64,000 nucleotides of DNA from Toxonevra muliebris. Lineage: Eukaryota; Arthropoda; Insecta; Diptera; Pallopteridae. The notes under the pieces are model-generated. The model was not told the origin of the DNA, made no database searches, and saw only the letters and a program-made list of their open reading frames with translations. The position numbers were made by a program, and so were the translations under genes. Location: NCBI GenBank assembly GCA_963691655.1, contig OY829329.1, forward strand, positions 80,966,613 through 81,030,612, read 5' to 3'. How positions within the stretch are numbered: position 1 is the first letter of the stretch; the number at the start of each line of letters is the position of its first letter. Shown one piece after another: positions 36,126-48,720 of the stretch.

Positions 36126-38308
36126 TCGTTTTTGACAAAAATAAATAAAAAACAATTTTCGAATGCTATCAATTATTTATCATCAAACAAATATTAATAT
36201 TCTTTTATTTTATTATTTATTTAATTTACTTTGTTTTGTTTCTTTTTTGTATCATGTTATACATTGAATTAATTTATAGTTTTGTGAAATATTTACATAG
36301 TTCAATTTGTATTTGTTCTCCTTCTGCATGCTTTTCTTCTGTTTTATACTTTAGTTAAGTTAAATTTATATGGCATTTTTGTTATATTTTTAAGAATGGG
36401 TTTTAATTACGCATTTCTTTTTTAGTGCTTAGTAATAAATACACATCAATTTACAATTACAATTAGTAAATTTTTTATTTTTGTTTGATTAATTCTTTTA
36501 GTTTAAGTTGACTTTTGAATTTTTTTCTTAAAATGGCGAATTTAGTTTCTTTTTCTGGTATTTAGTTTTTGTTTGCTTTTTCTGTTATTATTTACAACAT
36601 CAAACTAAAACTAATCGTATATAAATAGCAATAGTTTTATTTATTTATTTAAGTAATACAAAAGTGCTATTAATTATTCATTATAAATCAATTCGTGATG
36701 AGGAGAATAAAAATTATTTACAAAATTTGATATGAAAATTTGATAAGGAAATAAAAAATATTTTCAAAATCACATATTTTGCTATTGTTTCAAAAGATTT
36801 TGTTTTTGCTGTGTAGCTGCATTGAAAAATTGAAAAATTTTCTTGTTATAGATTTTTCAATAATTTTTACTAACTACTTTGACTATTTAACTTTGTTTTT
36901 GCTTCAGCTTTATATAAATATCTTCCTTTCATTGTTTCATATAGTTATACTTCTATTTCTCATGTTGGTTTGTCAGTAAATTTAGCCAAATATATGGAAT
37001 GTTTTAGTATTTCTATTGTTACAGAAAATATAAATAGATTGCGAAACCGAAAGATTTACCCTTTTTAATAATAAATGTAAACATTATCTAAAAGAAGGCA
37101 TAACTCTTTCTGTTTTCATATAAACTTTTAATAATTTTTTAATTTTTTTTCATAAATTTGATAAATTAAATTTATTTCCAAAAATATTTGAGTTTATGCG
37201 TTTCTACGTGCACAAAACTTTAGTTACAATATTATTTAATAATAAGTTATAAGTAAAAACTTTGGCAATTCATAAAATTTACGATATGTTTTGTTTAGCT
37301 TAAGACTTCTTTTCTTTTTTCAACAGTTAAATTTTTAAATATCTAATAAAAAAGTACGAGTACTTATTCTTATTTACTTTTAAATTTAAAGTTTTTTTTT
37401 TATTATTTGTTCTATACAAAATTTCACTCGTTAAACTTTGAAAGTACACAATATTGAGATTTAAGTATTTATATCGAGGATGAATGAATGATTTGAAATG
37501 TGTCGGATGTGTTGAATGTTTATATACAGCGTGAATCGGAGTATAATATTGGAAGATCATATTTTTGCAAAATTTTAATAAAGCAAAACGAAATTTCGAA
37601 TATTCCTTAAGGAATTTTCGCAATGAGCCAATCCTAAAGTCTCCGAGGACTTGATTCTAATAATTTTGCTCGTCTATCTTCACTTGTGGGAATTTAAAAT
37701 TGACTGCCTTTTCACTTCACGCTGAATACAATCTGCTCGTTTGCAATTTCTGTGTTATTAGTATTGACTTTTTAATTATTCTTTATGCTACCTAAATTTA
37801 CTTAAAGACTGGAGATCAAGTCTAATAATAACTTTTTTTCTTCTTTTAATAATTACAACTTAATTATTTCTGTTGATTTTTGAGACATTAAAATTCTTAA
37901 AATGTAACAATTTTGTATTTATTTACATATGGTATTTTAAAAAATTTTCGTGACATATTTTTAAATGAAACATTTTGATTTAATTCTTTTTGATATACAC
38001 AAAAATGCTTGTAACATTTTCCTTAAGTTCTTTTTTGTTTTCTTTTGATTTTTTTAATATTTTTTAAAAAGAGAGTCATGGAATATTCACACACAAAAAT
38101 CACGAAATTAAACGGAAGCCATAACAGAAATTAAATGTTCTTTGTTCTTTGCTGTATGAGAAATTAAATAAATCGCTTCTTAATAACTAAAACATTAAAT
38201 CCCTTAAACCCCAGCAAGCGCTTCCTGCCTTATTCAATAAGTTCCGTTGTTTCTTTTCGTTCCGTTCAAAGCGCGGAGTTACAGTTCAAGCTCCTCTCCT
38301 TAATGCAG
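36126..38308 (-). other. T-rich (plus strand) stretch, probable 3' UTR of the minus-strand Beat gene
   Basis: The plus strand is strikingly T-rich here, so the minus-strand transcript would be A-rich, just like the DNA after the plus-strand Beat gene. Many TTTATT motifs (AATAAA on the minus strand) occur, for example at 36195-36240 and 36630-36650. The exact 3' end is not resolvable. No frame here looks coding. Confidence 0.4.
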
Positions 38309-41300
38309 CTACCTTGCAATCAACACATTTTGTGTCCGTTGACGCATTTGTGACACACCAGCAAACCCACCAGCGGCCAAACCGAATATGAAAATTGACG
38401 ACTGAGGTGTCAAGGATTGTGATAGCGGCGATTTTGATAGTGCCGATAGTTCCTCGTTAGAGCTTGAGCCTGCGTCTAAGAGCTTAATTTTTAACTCTTT
38501 CACTTTTCTAGCATTCTTAATGTGTTCCTCTTGCTGCATCTGTTGTTGTTGTTCGTTTTTTTGTTTTTCATGATTTCCTTTTATGCACTGTTGTTGTATT
38601 TGCCTCGCAAGCAATTGCTGCCATGTGAAATGTAAATATTCCAAGCAACCACTTGACATGATCGCTAAAATTATTAGCATTAATAAACTGGGCGCATGCG
38701 CACAAACAATCGAATCCGTTTTACTGGCTGCATTTGGTTGAATGAAAAACGATAAGATTTTTGTAACAAATATTTCCCGGAATGACATACCTTGAACAGG
38801 ATCGGCACGCGAATTGCTTGCGTAGACGGTTTCGCGCGATTCGAGAACAGGTGCTTTTTGTGGACGATCACCTTCAACGGACTCCTCATTGCTACGCCAA
38901 TAGAAGGTAGAAAGTGAAGCAACACACTGCAAATGTAATGAGAGATGATTTCAGAAAACAAATTAGAGGAAAGCTCTCAAAGCTCAAAGGTTGAGGACAA
39001 GACATCCTCGCAAATCTGAACATCACTCACCTTGAGTTTCATATCTCCATTACGAAAATGATTTTGTTCCACCCGAAATTGTAAGCCCAAAACAGATGTC
39101 TCTAGTCCCTCACGTCCAGACACAATTGTCTCATATTTTCGCAAAGTATGCGGCTCCGCAGGTTCACCATTAACAAACCATGACAGCTGAACCGCAGGTT
39201 TTGATCTACCAGCAGTGCAGTTTATGCGCACCCAATCTCCAATTTGATAACGTGGACGGCCGCCACTTATTTTAGGTGGGCCCTGATCGGGAAGTGCTAC
39301 AACGAGGAAGAAGAAATAAATCAATTTACATGCACTTCAAAATAATGCAACATTGCTATAGTTTTGCTACATTCTAGAGCATATTTCACTTTCAGCTTCA
39401 TTTTTTGGCATCAAAATCTAATTTATTTGAACATGAAATTTTCTTGAAGAAAAAGTGTTGAAAAAGAAGAAATTTAATTTATTTCATTTTGTTGTTGAGG
39501 TTGTATTTGTAAATTGCATCCGCTGTCAACTTTTCAAATGCAATTTCTCAGAGGAAGTTGTAAAAGTTTGATTGAAAAAAAACAAACAAAGCAAAAGAAA
39601 AACGCAATAAAAGGAAAACTACAGTAACAGAAAAAAATGCTCCTACTTAAAGGATGCAGTGGTACTATGGTTGCCAGCATTTCTATAAAATTCAAGTTCC
39701 TACAATTGAACGATTTGAGGACTTCCAAATGAATAATTTCCAAAAATTGGGAGCCTTAAAATTTGGTTCAACAAAGGATATTGAAAAAGTTATTAAAACT
39801 TCAAACCGAACCACAGCAAAATTCAATAACAAAAATATGGCAACCAAGTCTACGGTAGTCAAATTGAATTACAAGCGGAAAAACTGTAGACTGTACTACT
39901 GCAAGGAAAAGAAAGCCAACGAAAAGAACAAACAATTTTAAAAGCATCTCAGCAATATTTGTTTGGAAAATCCGGCAATCACTCTGAGGGCCACAAGGAA
40001 CAAAAAAGAAACGAAACAACTCAGAAAGTAAGAAATAATTGATGTTATTGTTTTGGTCGTAAATTTGTAACTAGAATCGTTTTCTACATATTTCAAATAT
40101 TTTTGTGAGTGTTGGCAACAATTAAAAATCACTAAAACTAATTTCCTTTACTTATAAATGGGCTACAGGTATGTGTTTATTCCTTTTTCCATCATTGCTG
40201 CACAAAGAACAATATCAACTAATTTCCGTTTTTTCGTAAAAACTTTTTGAAGTTTTTTTCCTTTTTTCACTTTTACTTCACACAAATTTTAATGAAAAAA
40301 ATATATTTCTATACTTACACACCACAACCATATCGCCATGCTCGGTGACTGTTTGGAACGATGGAGCCTCACCGGAAACTTCACAGCGGAAGCGACCCGC
40401 CGATTGTAAATTGACATTTCTCAATGTCACAATAGCATCGCTGGAGTTGTGCAACTGCAAAAAAATAAAAATTAAATATCCAAATTGTTACACAAAGTCA
40501 AATTAAATTTAGCCTGCATTACACTGAAACTTTAATTGAACGTAAAACCTGATATCTCGAGTGACCAGAAAGAAAAGAAAAATTAACGTAAATTGGTTAT
40601 TTTACCGGGCCTAAATAAAAACGGGTAATTGGACTTTTTGTGTTTTATTAAAGCCCACACAATAAAGAGCGCAACGTCCACAAATCGGTTGTCCTTAAGT
40701 AAAGTGCAGTAGTAGCAGCAAAAAAATAATAAAGCAACATCACGCAATCAAAAACTACAAAATATTTTGTCTAACGCGAAACAACAAACTTGGTTTGTAA
40801 TTCGCTTAAGCTGGAAATGGTGCAAGTGGTCAGGGCTGGATTTAGAATTTTGGGGCCCTAAGGCCAATATTTTATGGGAGCCCCCGAATTTACAGTATTT
40901 AGTTATCTCGGAAAAATAAAACTACATAGTAGTTATGTATGGCGACAGGTAAACACAACACGTTTTCTGTTCACAGTTTCTTCCTGTTCCGATTATAAAA
41001 CAGCATAGACGAGCAATAGTCCTTCCTACTCCATGGCGATTTCAACTTCACTTTCAACCTAAGTTAGGTTAGGTTGAAAAGGCTGTCGAGAGATGCACTT
41101 AAACCTGAACGGCCTATTGTGATAGCACATAGTTGGACCAACAGTTTAACGCCGATTCCGAACGGCGGTGTGGCAATTTTTTTATCAGCTTGGTGGTTTT
41201 GCCATTACCGACCAAGGTGATTATAAGAAAGTTATGAAAATTAACCCCCAGACGAAGACGGGAATCGAACCCGAACCTCCCGGATGAAAGCCTAGTGTAC

Positions 41301-42405
41301 TGCCCACTAGACTATCGAGGTCGCCTTTTCGCTTTTTTTAATTTTTGTTAGTTTTTGGCAACTAAAAGTTTGTATACAAAACAGCTGTTATTCAAATTTT
41401 TGTAACGTTTGTTACGGTAACAGGAATTAACTTTTGTCACCAAAGTATTCAATTGTAACTGTGGTGTCTATTGTTACCACATCAGCATTGCTCTATAAGA
41501 ACGAACGTCATTGCGAGCCATTTTATGTAAACCACGAGCATAATACAAGTGGTTAAAACTACGCAGGCAATTTGAATATATTCATAACAAATTGCACGGT
41601 GTCAGCAATTATTCGATACAACTGCTTCAATTATTATTCCTGGTTTTTTTCAATATTTCGGATTTCGTTTTAATTGGTAAGTTACTTTGTATTGGCTCTG
41701 GCACTGAAACCATGGCCCTGCTGGGTCGATGCTGAATCCGGCCATGCAAGTGACAAAGTGGCACTCACTCACTTACTGTACACACGCTCGCTCAAAAGAG
41801 CAGCAAGTAAAATTTATTGCATCTACTGCACGTTACCTTTTTCGTAGAAAGCTCACACATTTGTTTTCAGCATACGAGTACGAGTAAAGTAAAGAGTTTT
41901 CCAAACTCTTTATCTCTGTATACGAATGAGCAGCAGCGGCAGCGGCAGCCACTTTTTTGCAATTCATTTTTGCCTTTTCAGTTGGAATTGCGTGTATTTA
42001 TTTCTCTTTAACGAATAACGCTTAACTTTTTACAGCGACTGCGAGTATAATCCCCAAATAGATTTTGATAAATCAGTTCAGTTACATATGGCATGCTCAA
42101 TACAACATTTACGCTCACTAGAAGCTTAACGTGTGCACACCCTTTATTCCTCTGTTTATTGTGTGTGTATGTGTGTGTGTATAGTTTTACACTTACCTCA
42201 ACTGAAACACCTGGCAGCAGAAATGTTTGCGCCGGTGGTATATCGCGCGGCACATATCGATAAAACTCATTGCCATCCTTGTACCATTTGACTGAATATA
42301 ATGCCTCACCGTCCAAATCGTAGAGGCATTCCAATTGCGCTGCTGAGCCCTTAATCACGTAATTCGGTATGCGTACCTCGACCAAGCGCAGACTGTGTGT
42401 GCAAT
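38309..42405 (-). CDS. Beaten path (Beat) family protein, two Ig domains and a long C-terminal tail
   Basis: Five exons with consistent phases: 42405-42197, 40454-40319, 39296-39031, 38926-38791 and 38727-38309 (stop at 38309). Numbered from the candidate upstream start, Ig1 spans about residues 45-153, with its cysteines in QLECLYD and RFRCEVSGEA and its tryptophan in SVKWYKDGNEFYRYVP. Ig2 spans about 160-250 (PPKISGGRPRYQIGDWVRINC, LSWFVNGEPA, GDMKLK then CVAS). A linker follows (FYWRSNEESVEGDRPQKAPV). N-glycosylation sites NSS and NCT are present. The last exon adds 138 residues: a hydrophobic segment (APSLLMLIILAIMSSGCL), a Gln/Lys/Glu-rich stretch, and a second hydrophobic segment (SIFIFGLAAGGFAGV). 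Donors are GTAAGT, GTAAGT, GTGAGT and GTATGT. The exon starts are partial: the signal-peptide exon must lie upstream (see 59067-59235). Family role: neuronal ligand of Side-type receptors in axon guidance. The subgroup is likely Beat-III or Beat-V, not certain. Confidence 0.95.
40831..41746. mobile_element. hAT element inside a Beat intron, itself carrying a SINE
   Basis: The left end is CAGGGCTGGATTTAGAAT at 40831. The right end, inverted, is CATGGCCGGATTCAGCAT, finishing at 41746. The flanking 8-mers CAAGTGGT (40823-40830) and CAAGTGAC (41747-41754) match at 6 of 8, consistent with an aged hAT duplication. No transposase is seen. It lies in the intron between the two halves of Ig1 of the minus-strand Beat gene, and a tRNA-derived SINE sits within it. 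Confidence 0.72.
41052..41325 (-). mobile_element. tRNA-Glu-like SINE
   Basis: On the minus strand, from 41325, the head reads GGCGACCTCGA, then an A box TAGTCTAGTGG (41314-41304), an anticodon-loop-like CTTTCAT (anticodon TTC, Glu), and a perfect B box GGTTCGATTCC (41271-41261). The acceptor stem does not pair (GGCGACC against TCTTCGT) and the anticodon stem has mismatches, so it is not a working tRNA gene. About 200 bp of non-tRNA body follow, ending near a hairpin (TTTCAACCTAA and TTAGGTTGAAA, 41052-41079). The body end is a guess. Internal pol III promoter boxes are intact. Confidence 0.65.
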
Positions 42406-42409
42406 CTGC

Positions 42410-44111
42410 AAAATGAAGCAGAAATAAAATAAGTCAGAAGAAGTTACCAAGTAGCAAAAGATGAATGGGTTTAGATTTGCAAAGTGTTACTCGTAGTTAC
42501 ATACTTAGATAAGTTATAGTTAGTTTAAATAAAGTTTATAAAATGAGGTTCCTATAGATAAATGGCGCACATTGGAATTGTATGCTTAACATGCGTGCTA
42601 TATTAACGTGGATAAGCTTTTCTCCCACGTTTTCAAATTTAGCTTCGAGAAAACTAATAAGAAACAATTTTAATATTTGCTCAACATTAAGCTAAATCTA
42701 GTAATTCAATAGACTTGCATTTAAAAGCATACGAGTACATATTGTACTTACGATGGTGGCTAAATGCTTCCTGATTGACCTGCCCGTCCATACTAATATT
42801 TACGTATTCCGTATGATATTGTATGTATGCGTGTGCTTGTAGTGGTAGCATGTTGAATTTACGCTCACAAACACATGCATCATTGGGATTTATGCACCAT
42901 ATGGGCACATGAAGGGTATGAAAATTTACAGGAAGCATGTACTCAATATTTATGCTTTCAAGCGTATCCTACATTCATTCATTCACGATTTATTACATCT
43001 CGAAACAATTGCTCTAAAATGAATAAAATTTAAGTGAAAGATGCTGTGAAAATTTTTGTTTAAATATGTATTTCATTCACTCTTTGAGCTATTTTTAAAA
43101 CCAATTATTATGTTAAACTTTTCGTAAATTATATATGTGTTTACGTACATAAAATGCCGTTACATACTTGTATGTACGTTGAACTAGCATATGTTAGAAA
43201 GGTTGCCATGTTTCTATACATCGCTTACACTAAAAGTAGATACTGCTACGGGCTTAATGTGCTTTTAAACACAACCCAGTATGACAAACTACCAAGTGAG
43301 AACATTTTATAAAATACTTAAAAAAGCGATTACTAATGCCACTATATATAAAATTATATTACATTGACCAACAGATTCTTTTTTACCTCTTTCACCATGA
43401 AACAACAAGGAGTCAATTGATGTCCTACCTTTAAGCCAATTTGTAGTACGTAGGTCAATAATTTCCAAACTATTGTACAATTGACTTCAATAATTAAGTA
43501 ACACCTTTTTCTATACAAGCACCACACACACACAACCAAGCATACACACATGTACATAAACATCCTTACTGATAATTACTACATACTCGAACTTTTATAC
43601 TAACGTCAGTTAATATACAGCAAATATATATACGTTAAAGGTCTGAAAAATAAAGTCGCTCTGATGATAGGTTAGGTTTGGAAGGCGTGTGCGAATATAT
43701 ATGTACTAGTCGGTAAGGCCTCAGTAACTGGGGCTATTTTTTTTGCTCAAGAAATCTCTTTATGAAAAAACAAATATCAAAACAGAACCAAACTACTCGT
43801 TGGTGTTTGTTTTGTTATTTGTGTATGCAGATAATTCGTTAGATAATTCTGAGAAATGTCGTTAGTCATGTCTTCTCTCTCTCTCATTTGTTATTTACCC
43901 CGCTTAAGCAATGAATTTTACAACTAAGAATTCAATGCTTTGTTCAATGAGCGAATTTTAAAAAACTTCCGACTCTAATATTTTGGAATTAGCTTAACCG
44001 ATTTTAAGTCTGATAATTTTTGGCTTACCTACTCGTCAAGCTCTTTAAACGATATCGTAGCACTTCTGGATCTTCTGGAATAAAATTGTAGTTACACTAA
44101 TAAATGTATAG

Positions 44112-44140
<29 letters not shown>
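42410..44140. other. Intron of the minus-strand Beat gene, no gene seen
   Basis: AT-rich. It ends at a (TA)n microsatellite (44112-44139) that adjoins the LINE remnant. No coding signal is seen in the remaining frames. Confidence 0.55.
44112..44139. repeat. (AT)14 microsatellite at the 3' end of the LINE
   Basis: Uninterrupted AT units directly beside the 3' end of the decayed LINE. It could have grown from the element's own simple-repeat tail. Confidence 0.9.
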
Positions 44141-44142
<2 letters not shown>

Positions 44143-45500
44143 CGCACTTCCACTCAGAGACTTAATTGTCCATTGTGATTGCCAGCATTTAATTGCCAGG
44201 AGGAGGCACGTCTCTAACCACGGTTTCTGTTAGCAATCCTTGTACTGTCTTTATTGAACCATTTGGTTCTCCGGATGAAGGTAAGGAGATCCGGTAGTTC
44301 CACTTTCGTTATCTCTATTAGACTATTGAAAAAGCGTGACCCCAAGCATTGGAGTCTACTCATCTGCAGCCTTGGACATTGACATAGAAAGTGAAGAATC
44401 GATTCTGTCCCTTCTTCATCATGGCAACTTGTGCACAGTCCACTTGCACCGTTAGAGAATTGGTGCAATAGCACAATGTCCTGTGAGTAGACGTACTGCA
44501 GATTTGTTGTGCCATAAGAGGACATTTCTCTTCTTCCTATCTAACCTTGACAATAAGGCCCATGAAACCACACAGTCATCTAGGTTAGTCCAAGCGGCAT
44601 TTGACACCGCGATAGCATACTCGTCTATTCTCCGAAATAGTTCATTCATTGGCCATTTCATCTGCTAGTAAAGACCAGCTCTAGTTCCATTCTCCATCTT
44701 TGAGCCATCGGTAAAGATGGTAATACCAGAATTTCTTGTTACCGAACCCGACTCCCACTCTTCCCTGGTTGGATATAGAGTTGGAATTCTTGTAATAAAA
44801 TCTGAATTTGAAGTCATATAATCCGTGGCTACATCTAAGCCAGCTTTGATTCCATTTTGACCCCTCCGCTTTATCTCACTCAAAATTGTAGAGTGTCCAT
44901 AGTTTGCTGATCTCCACAAGTTGGATTCTCTGAGTCTAAGAGCTCCTTTTGCGACACAGCCTTGAGCAAACACCCGTAGCGGTAAGAGTTGAAATATCAT
45001 ATTCAGACCTTCCTGAGGTGCACTATTTATAGCCCATGAGATGGCCAGGCTGACAAGTCTCTGTATTTTGCCCATGCGTGCTTGGTTGCTCTTCTTACCC
45101 AACGCCTGCCACAAAACGAGGGACCCATAGGTGATGATGGGTCGAATGATTGTGATGTGGATTCCATGAATAACGTACGGTGATTATCCCCATCTATTCC
45201 CAAAGATCCTTTTACAAGTATATTTGAATCCATAATGGTATCGAGATACCTTGCTTCCGAAGAGAGATTCAGTGTCACTCCATTCAGCTTTGATAAGGAA
45301 AACTTAGGTATTTTTGCTTTCCTCGTGAACAAGACTAATGACTCTGCCTCTCATCATTGTTCCAACCCATGCCACTAGGAAATCCTTAACTCCATGATCT
45401 GTCAACGCCTTGCAGATGGCTTCCGTGTTAACATTATTGAAGGCTCCTTCAATATCGCTGTGATGATACATCCCGCATAAGTTAAGTCCTTGTTTGTAAA
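44141..45500 (-). mobile_element. Decayed RNase H-bearing LINE (R1/LOA/I group), 5'-truncated and internally deleted
   Basis: Reading minus-strand frames from 45504 down: SDIEGAFNNVNTEAI is reverse transcriptase motif A. The frame then jumps to FTRKAKIPKFSLSKLNG and ARYLDTIMDS (after the palm), so the segment with the catalytic YADD motif is deleted. Next come LWQALGKKSNQARMGKIQRL (45114 onward) and ITIFTDGSKMENGT, the start of an RNase H domain with its first aspartate. After another deletion and stop comes the C-terminal part with a CCHC knuckle (LCTSCHDEEGTESILHFLCQC) near 44400. The element is broken by frameshifts, stops and deletions and is inactive. RNase H after the reverse transcriptase is known in the I, R1, LOA and Outcast groups; which one applies cannot be told here. 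It lies in the long intron of the minus-strand Beat gene. Confidence 0.9.
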
Positions 45501-46882
45501 ACATTAACTTTGTTATTGTTTAATGCACTATAGAATCTTATTTTGTTCCATTTCGAAATTTTTTCAATAAATTCGCATACCACCACAACTGAGAGATACT
45601 GACAAAATTCTCAAATATTGCATTGTATATTTATGGCTTCTTGCTATAATCAGATTCTTAGGTTTTCAAAGGATTTTCTGATACTGAATGGTTAAAAATT
45701 AAAAAATGTAAAAATTTATTCTTTTAAGATCCCATAGAAAAAGTTGTGAACGCAATTAGAATCAACTCACTCAAATTACATAGAAAATATTTTTATTTTA
45801 TGTTCGGAAGAATTTTTGGTTTTATGAGCGTAGTTCATAGTATTTAATTTACCATATATTTAACTTTCGAAATAAAAGAAACCCTAATTTTTTCTTTACA
45901 AATGTGGACACCTCTAATGTAAATTATGTACTTTAAAAAGACCCTTACAAACTGTAGTGACTTTCCATTTTTCCACGTATGCTCAAAGCAAAATAAAATA
46001 AAAGTCATTAATTTTACTTGTTGCAAAACTTTAAATGTAGAAAAATTAAACAATCTTCAACTTTTCTGGGTACAACATAAGTGACTTTGACTTTTAGCCA
46101 GAGTAAATACAAAATGTCAAAGCTGAAATTTAATGCTTTATCGCACGACCTTTGCCAAGTTTAGTAATCAATTTATATGTCCATAAACAAAAACCTAAAA
46201 GACCAAACATTTTTTAAACTTGAGGTAATTTCAAATAGGAAAATTATAACAAATGTTTGGAAGCTGCGTTGAAAAATTGTTGCCCAGTTTAAAAGGTGAT
46301 GGCATTCGAGGCGACTGTGGTCTATTTAGTGAATCTCGCTGGGCAACACTATAAAAATGTATTGTAATTCATGATTCATGTACATCAATTAAAACTCGAT
46401 TTTCGGATTATAATATTTTTAACCCCGTTTCGGTGCTAAATAACTAAAAAAAAAACATTGTAAAAAAGCACAGCTCGAAAAAAAAATAATTTTTGTTAAA
46501 AGATTCATAACTTTAACAATTTTCGAGATAAAAATTAGGCACTCTCCAAATGTGGGTTTAGAATAACATATTTCTTTTCAAAAATTGTTTCTAATCTGGC
46601 AGATGTTCGATTGAAATGCCCTTCAATTCGAAAAAAAATAAATCAAATGGAAAGATAACAAAAAACAGTATGTGTGCAAGCACTCACGGTAGAAGTGAAA
46701 CTTTGTTGTTTATTTGAAAATTATTAGAAAACATTTATTGAAAGTAATCTCTTATTCTGTGTTTCCAGTTTTTATAAGCGACTGCGAGAAGTGGACTCCT
46801 GCTTGATTGTATGTAGCCGATTCCCATATCACTTCGTTCGCTAAACACAGTATAACTTCGTTTCTTATTGGTTTCGTATGAG

Positions 46883-47115
46883 TGCAACAACAACAACGCG
46901 TTTTTCGTTGCAAAATTTTCGAGTTACCCTCTCTAAAAAGTTTCACTTCACAAATTTTAAATGATGTGGAGTTATTTGAAAGTGCAAACGAAATAACGAG
47001 TTTAGTTCACATCAAAATGCACGAGAAACAAAAATTCAGCAAATCCAGCAATCCAACTTTTGTTCAGTCAGTTTCTGCTCAGGAACCACTGTGCGATCAT
47101 GAAAAAGATTTGCAG
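46883..47115 (+). other. Exon-like open stretch (candidate, unassigned)
   Basis: 77 full codons are open between a pyrimidine-rich AG (…gtttcgtatgag, ending 46882) and CAG|GTATGC at 47115/47116. The translation is mixed and not low-complexity (FRCKIFELPSLKSF, LNDVELFESANEITSLVHIK, PLCDHEKDLQ). No domain is recognised and no partner exon was found. It lies opposite in strand to the Beat gene whose intron would contain it. Confidence 0.25.
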
Positions 47116-48720
47116 GTATGCATGTACTTGTATTTTCACTGTTGTATTACGGAATACTTCAACCTGTTGAAAATTCAATAAATAAATAAATAAATTAAAT
47201 AACTTTTATAAATATGCATATGTATGTAGGTATATGCATACAACTATACAGAAATAAAAAACATTGATTGATTTTCTTAACTTTGAAATGATTAATGTTT
47301 TTCCAATGTACATATATAACCCTAATTTATGAAAACGAAATAAAAACCTAATCATATTTACATACATATGACAAATTACCTTCTGAAAATGAGAAAACTT
47401 TTCAAGGTTTGCTTTCACATATAATCCTTTTTTGTTTGCATGTGTAATGAGATCTGCAACCTTTTGGCATTATTCTACTCTTGTCTTGTACAATAAATAA
47501 TGCGTAAATTCATTTTTAAATTATGTATTAAAGACAAAATATCCAGACTTGTATTGTTCATTTTAGCTTAGGGTTTTCGAAAATGTTGCTCACTAATTTT
47601 TGTTTTTGTTTTTTTAATAGTTCCTATGCATAAATTTAGCAATATTTGCATAAACTATGACAAATTGCATAGGCAGAACCCAAAAATGAGTTAGACCTTA
47701 ATTTAGATTTCTATTTGAAATTTTTAAAAATAAATTTGGGAACTGTATGCTTAAGAAAAGCACATGATTATATAGTAATTTGGGATATTCTTCTTATTCT
47801 TCAACGTGCAGCATACATTTATGTTTGTGTGTATGTAAAAATATGTGTGACATCAAATTGCAAATTGTAATTATACTTAAATTCATTGCAACAATTAAAC
47901 TTTAATATTTCTTATAATAAAATTCTTAATTAAAGTTTATTAACACATACATCCATTTGTATGTATGTGCGTGTATCTATGGCAAAGATCTGTATAATAG
48001 TCATATGGAGATATTATTCTCACTTATGTATAAATCATATTTTATGGCACTTCCTTATTATTTATTATAGATGCTGTAAAAGATGCAACTCAAGTACATA
48101 GGCTATAATTGAATAAGCAACCACAAATCAGCAAACCATAAATGTGTTTGTGTATAAATATTTATAGTGGTATTCGATACTTTTGGTGCAAGAATTTGAA
48201 TAATTGGCTCAAAGGCTATTATGCAAGTAGTCTTCTGAATTATTTAAGTCGATCAGATGGTGTTTCGCTGCTATATGCTTTTGGAAATCGGACACTCCTC
48301 CACCTGCGAGAGCAAAAACATTATATATTTTTTGCTAATCTTACAAGAAACATAGCTTTTGCAAAATTCATTAATGTTAATGATTAAAATGTTGACAGGC
48401 TTGGCTTCCACTCGGCATTTGCGTGCAGAGTTATCATAAGCGACCAGCTTTATCGTAAAAAGGCTAAGAAACTTTCTTGTTAATACGAATTTAGTCATTA
48501 TTTGGTAATGTAAACAATTTTTATTGATTAATTTTTCGATTACTACCTCTGGTATTAAATTATTTCATAGCACTAAAATAACATAACTAAGTACTACAAT
48601 AGTAAATATGAAAGTGCCAAATTTTGTATTCATTTTCGAATAAACGCAATGATTATACATTAAAATTACAAAAGCTCCAACAATTTTATGGCACCTATAT
48701 CGAAAATACTCAAGAACAGT

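Noticed and set aside
41251..41325. Functional tRNA-Glu gene
   Set aside because: Acceptor stem does not pair and the anticodon stem has mismatches; called as a SINE head instead.
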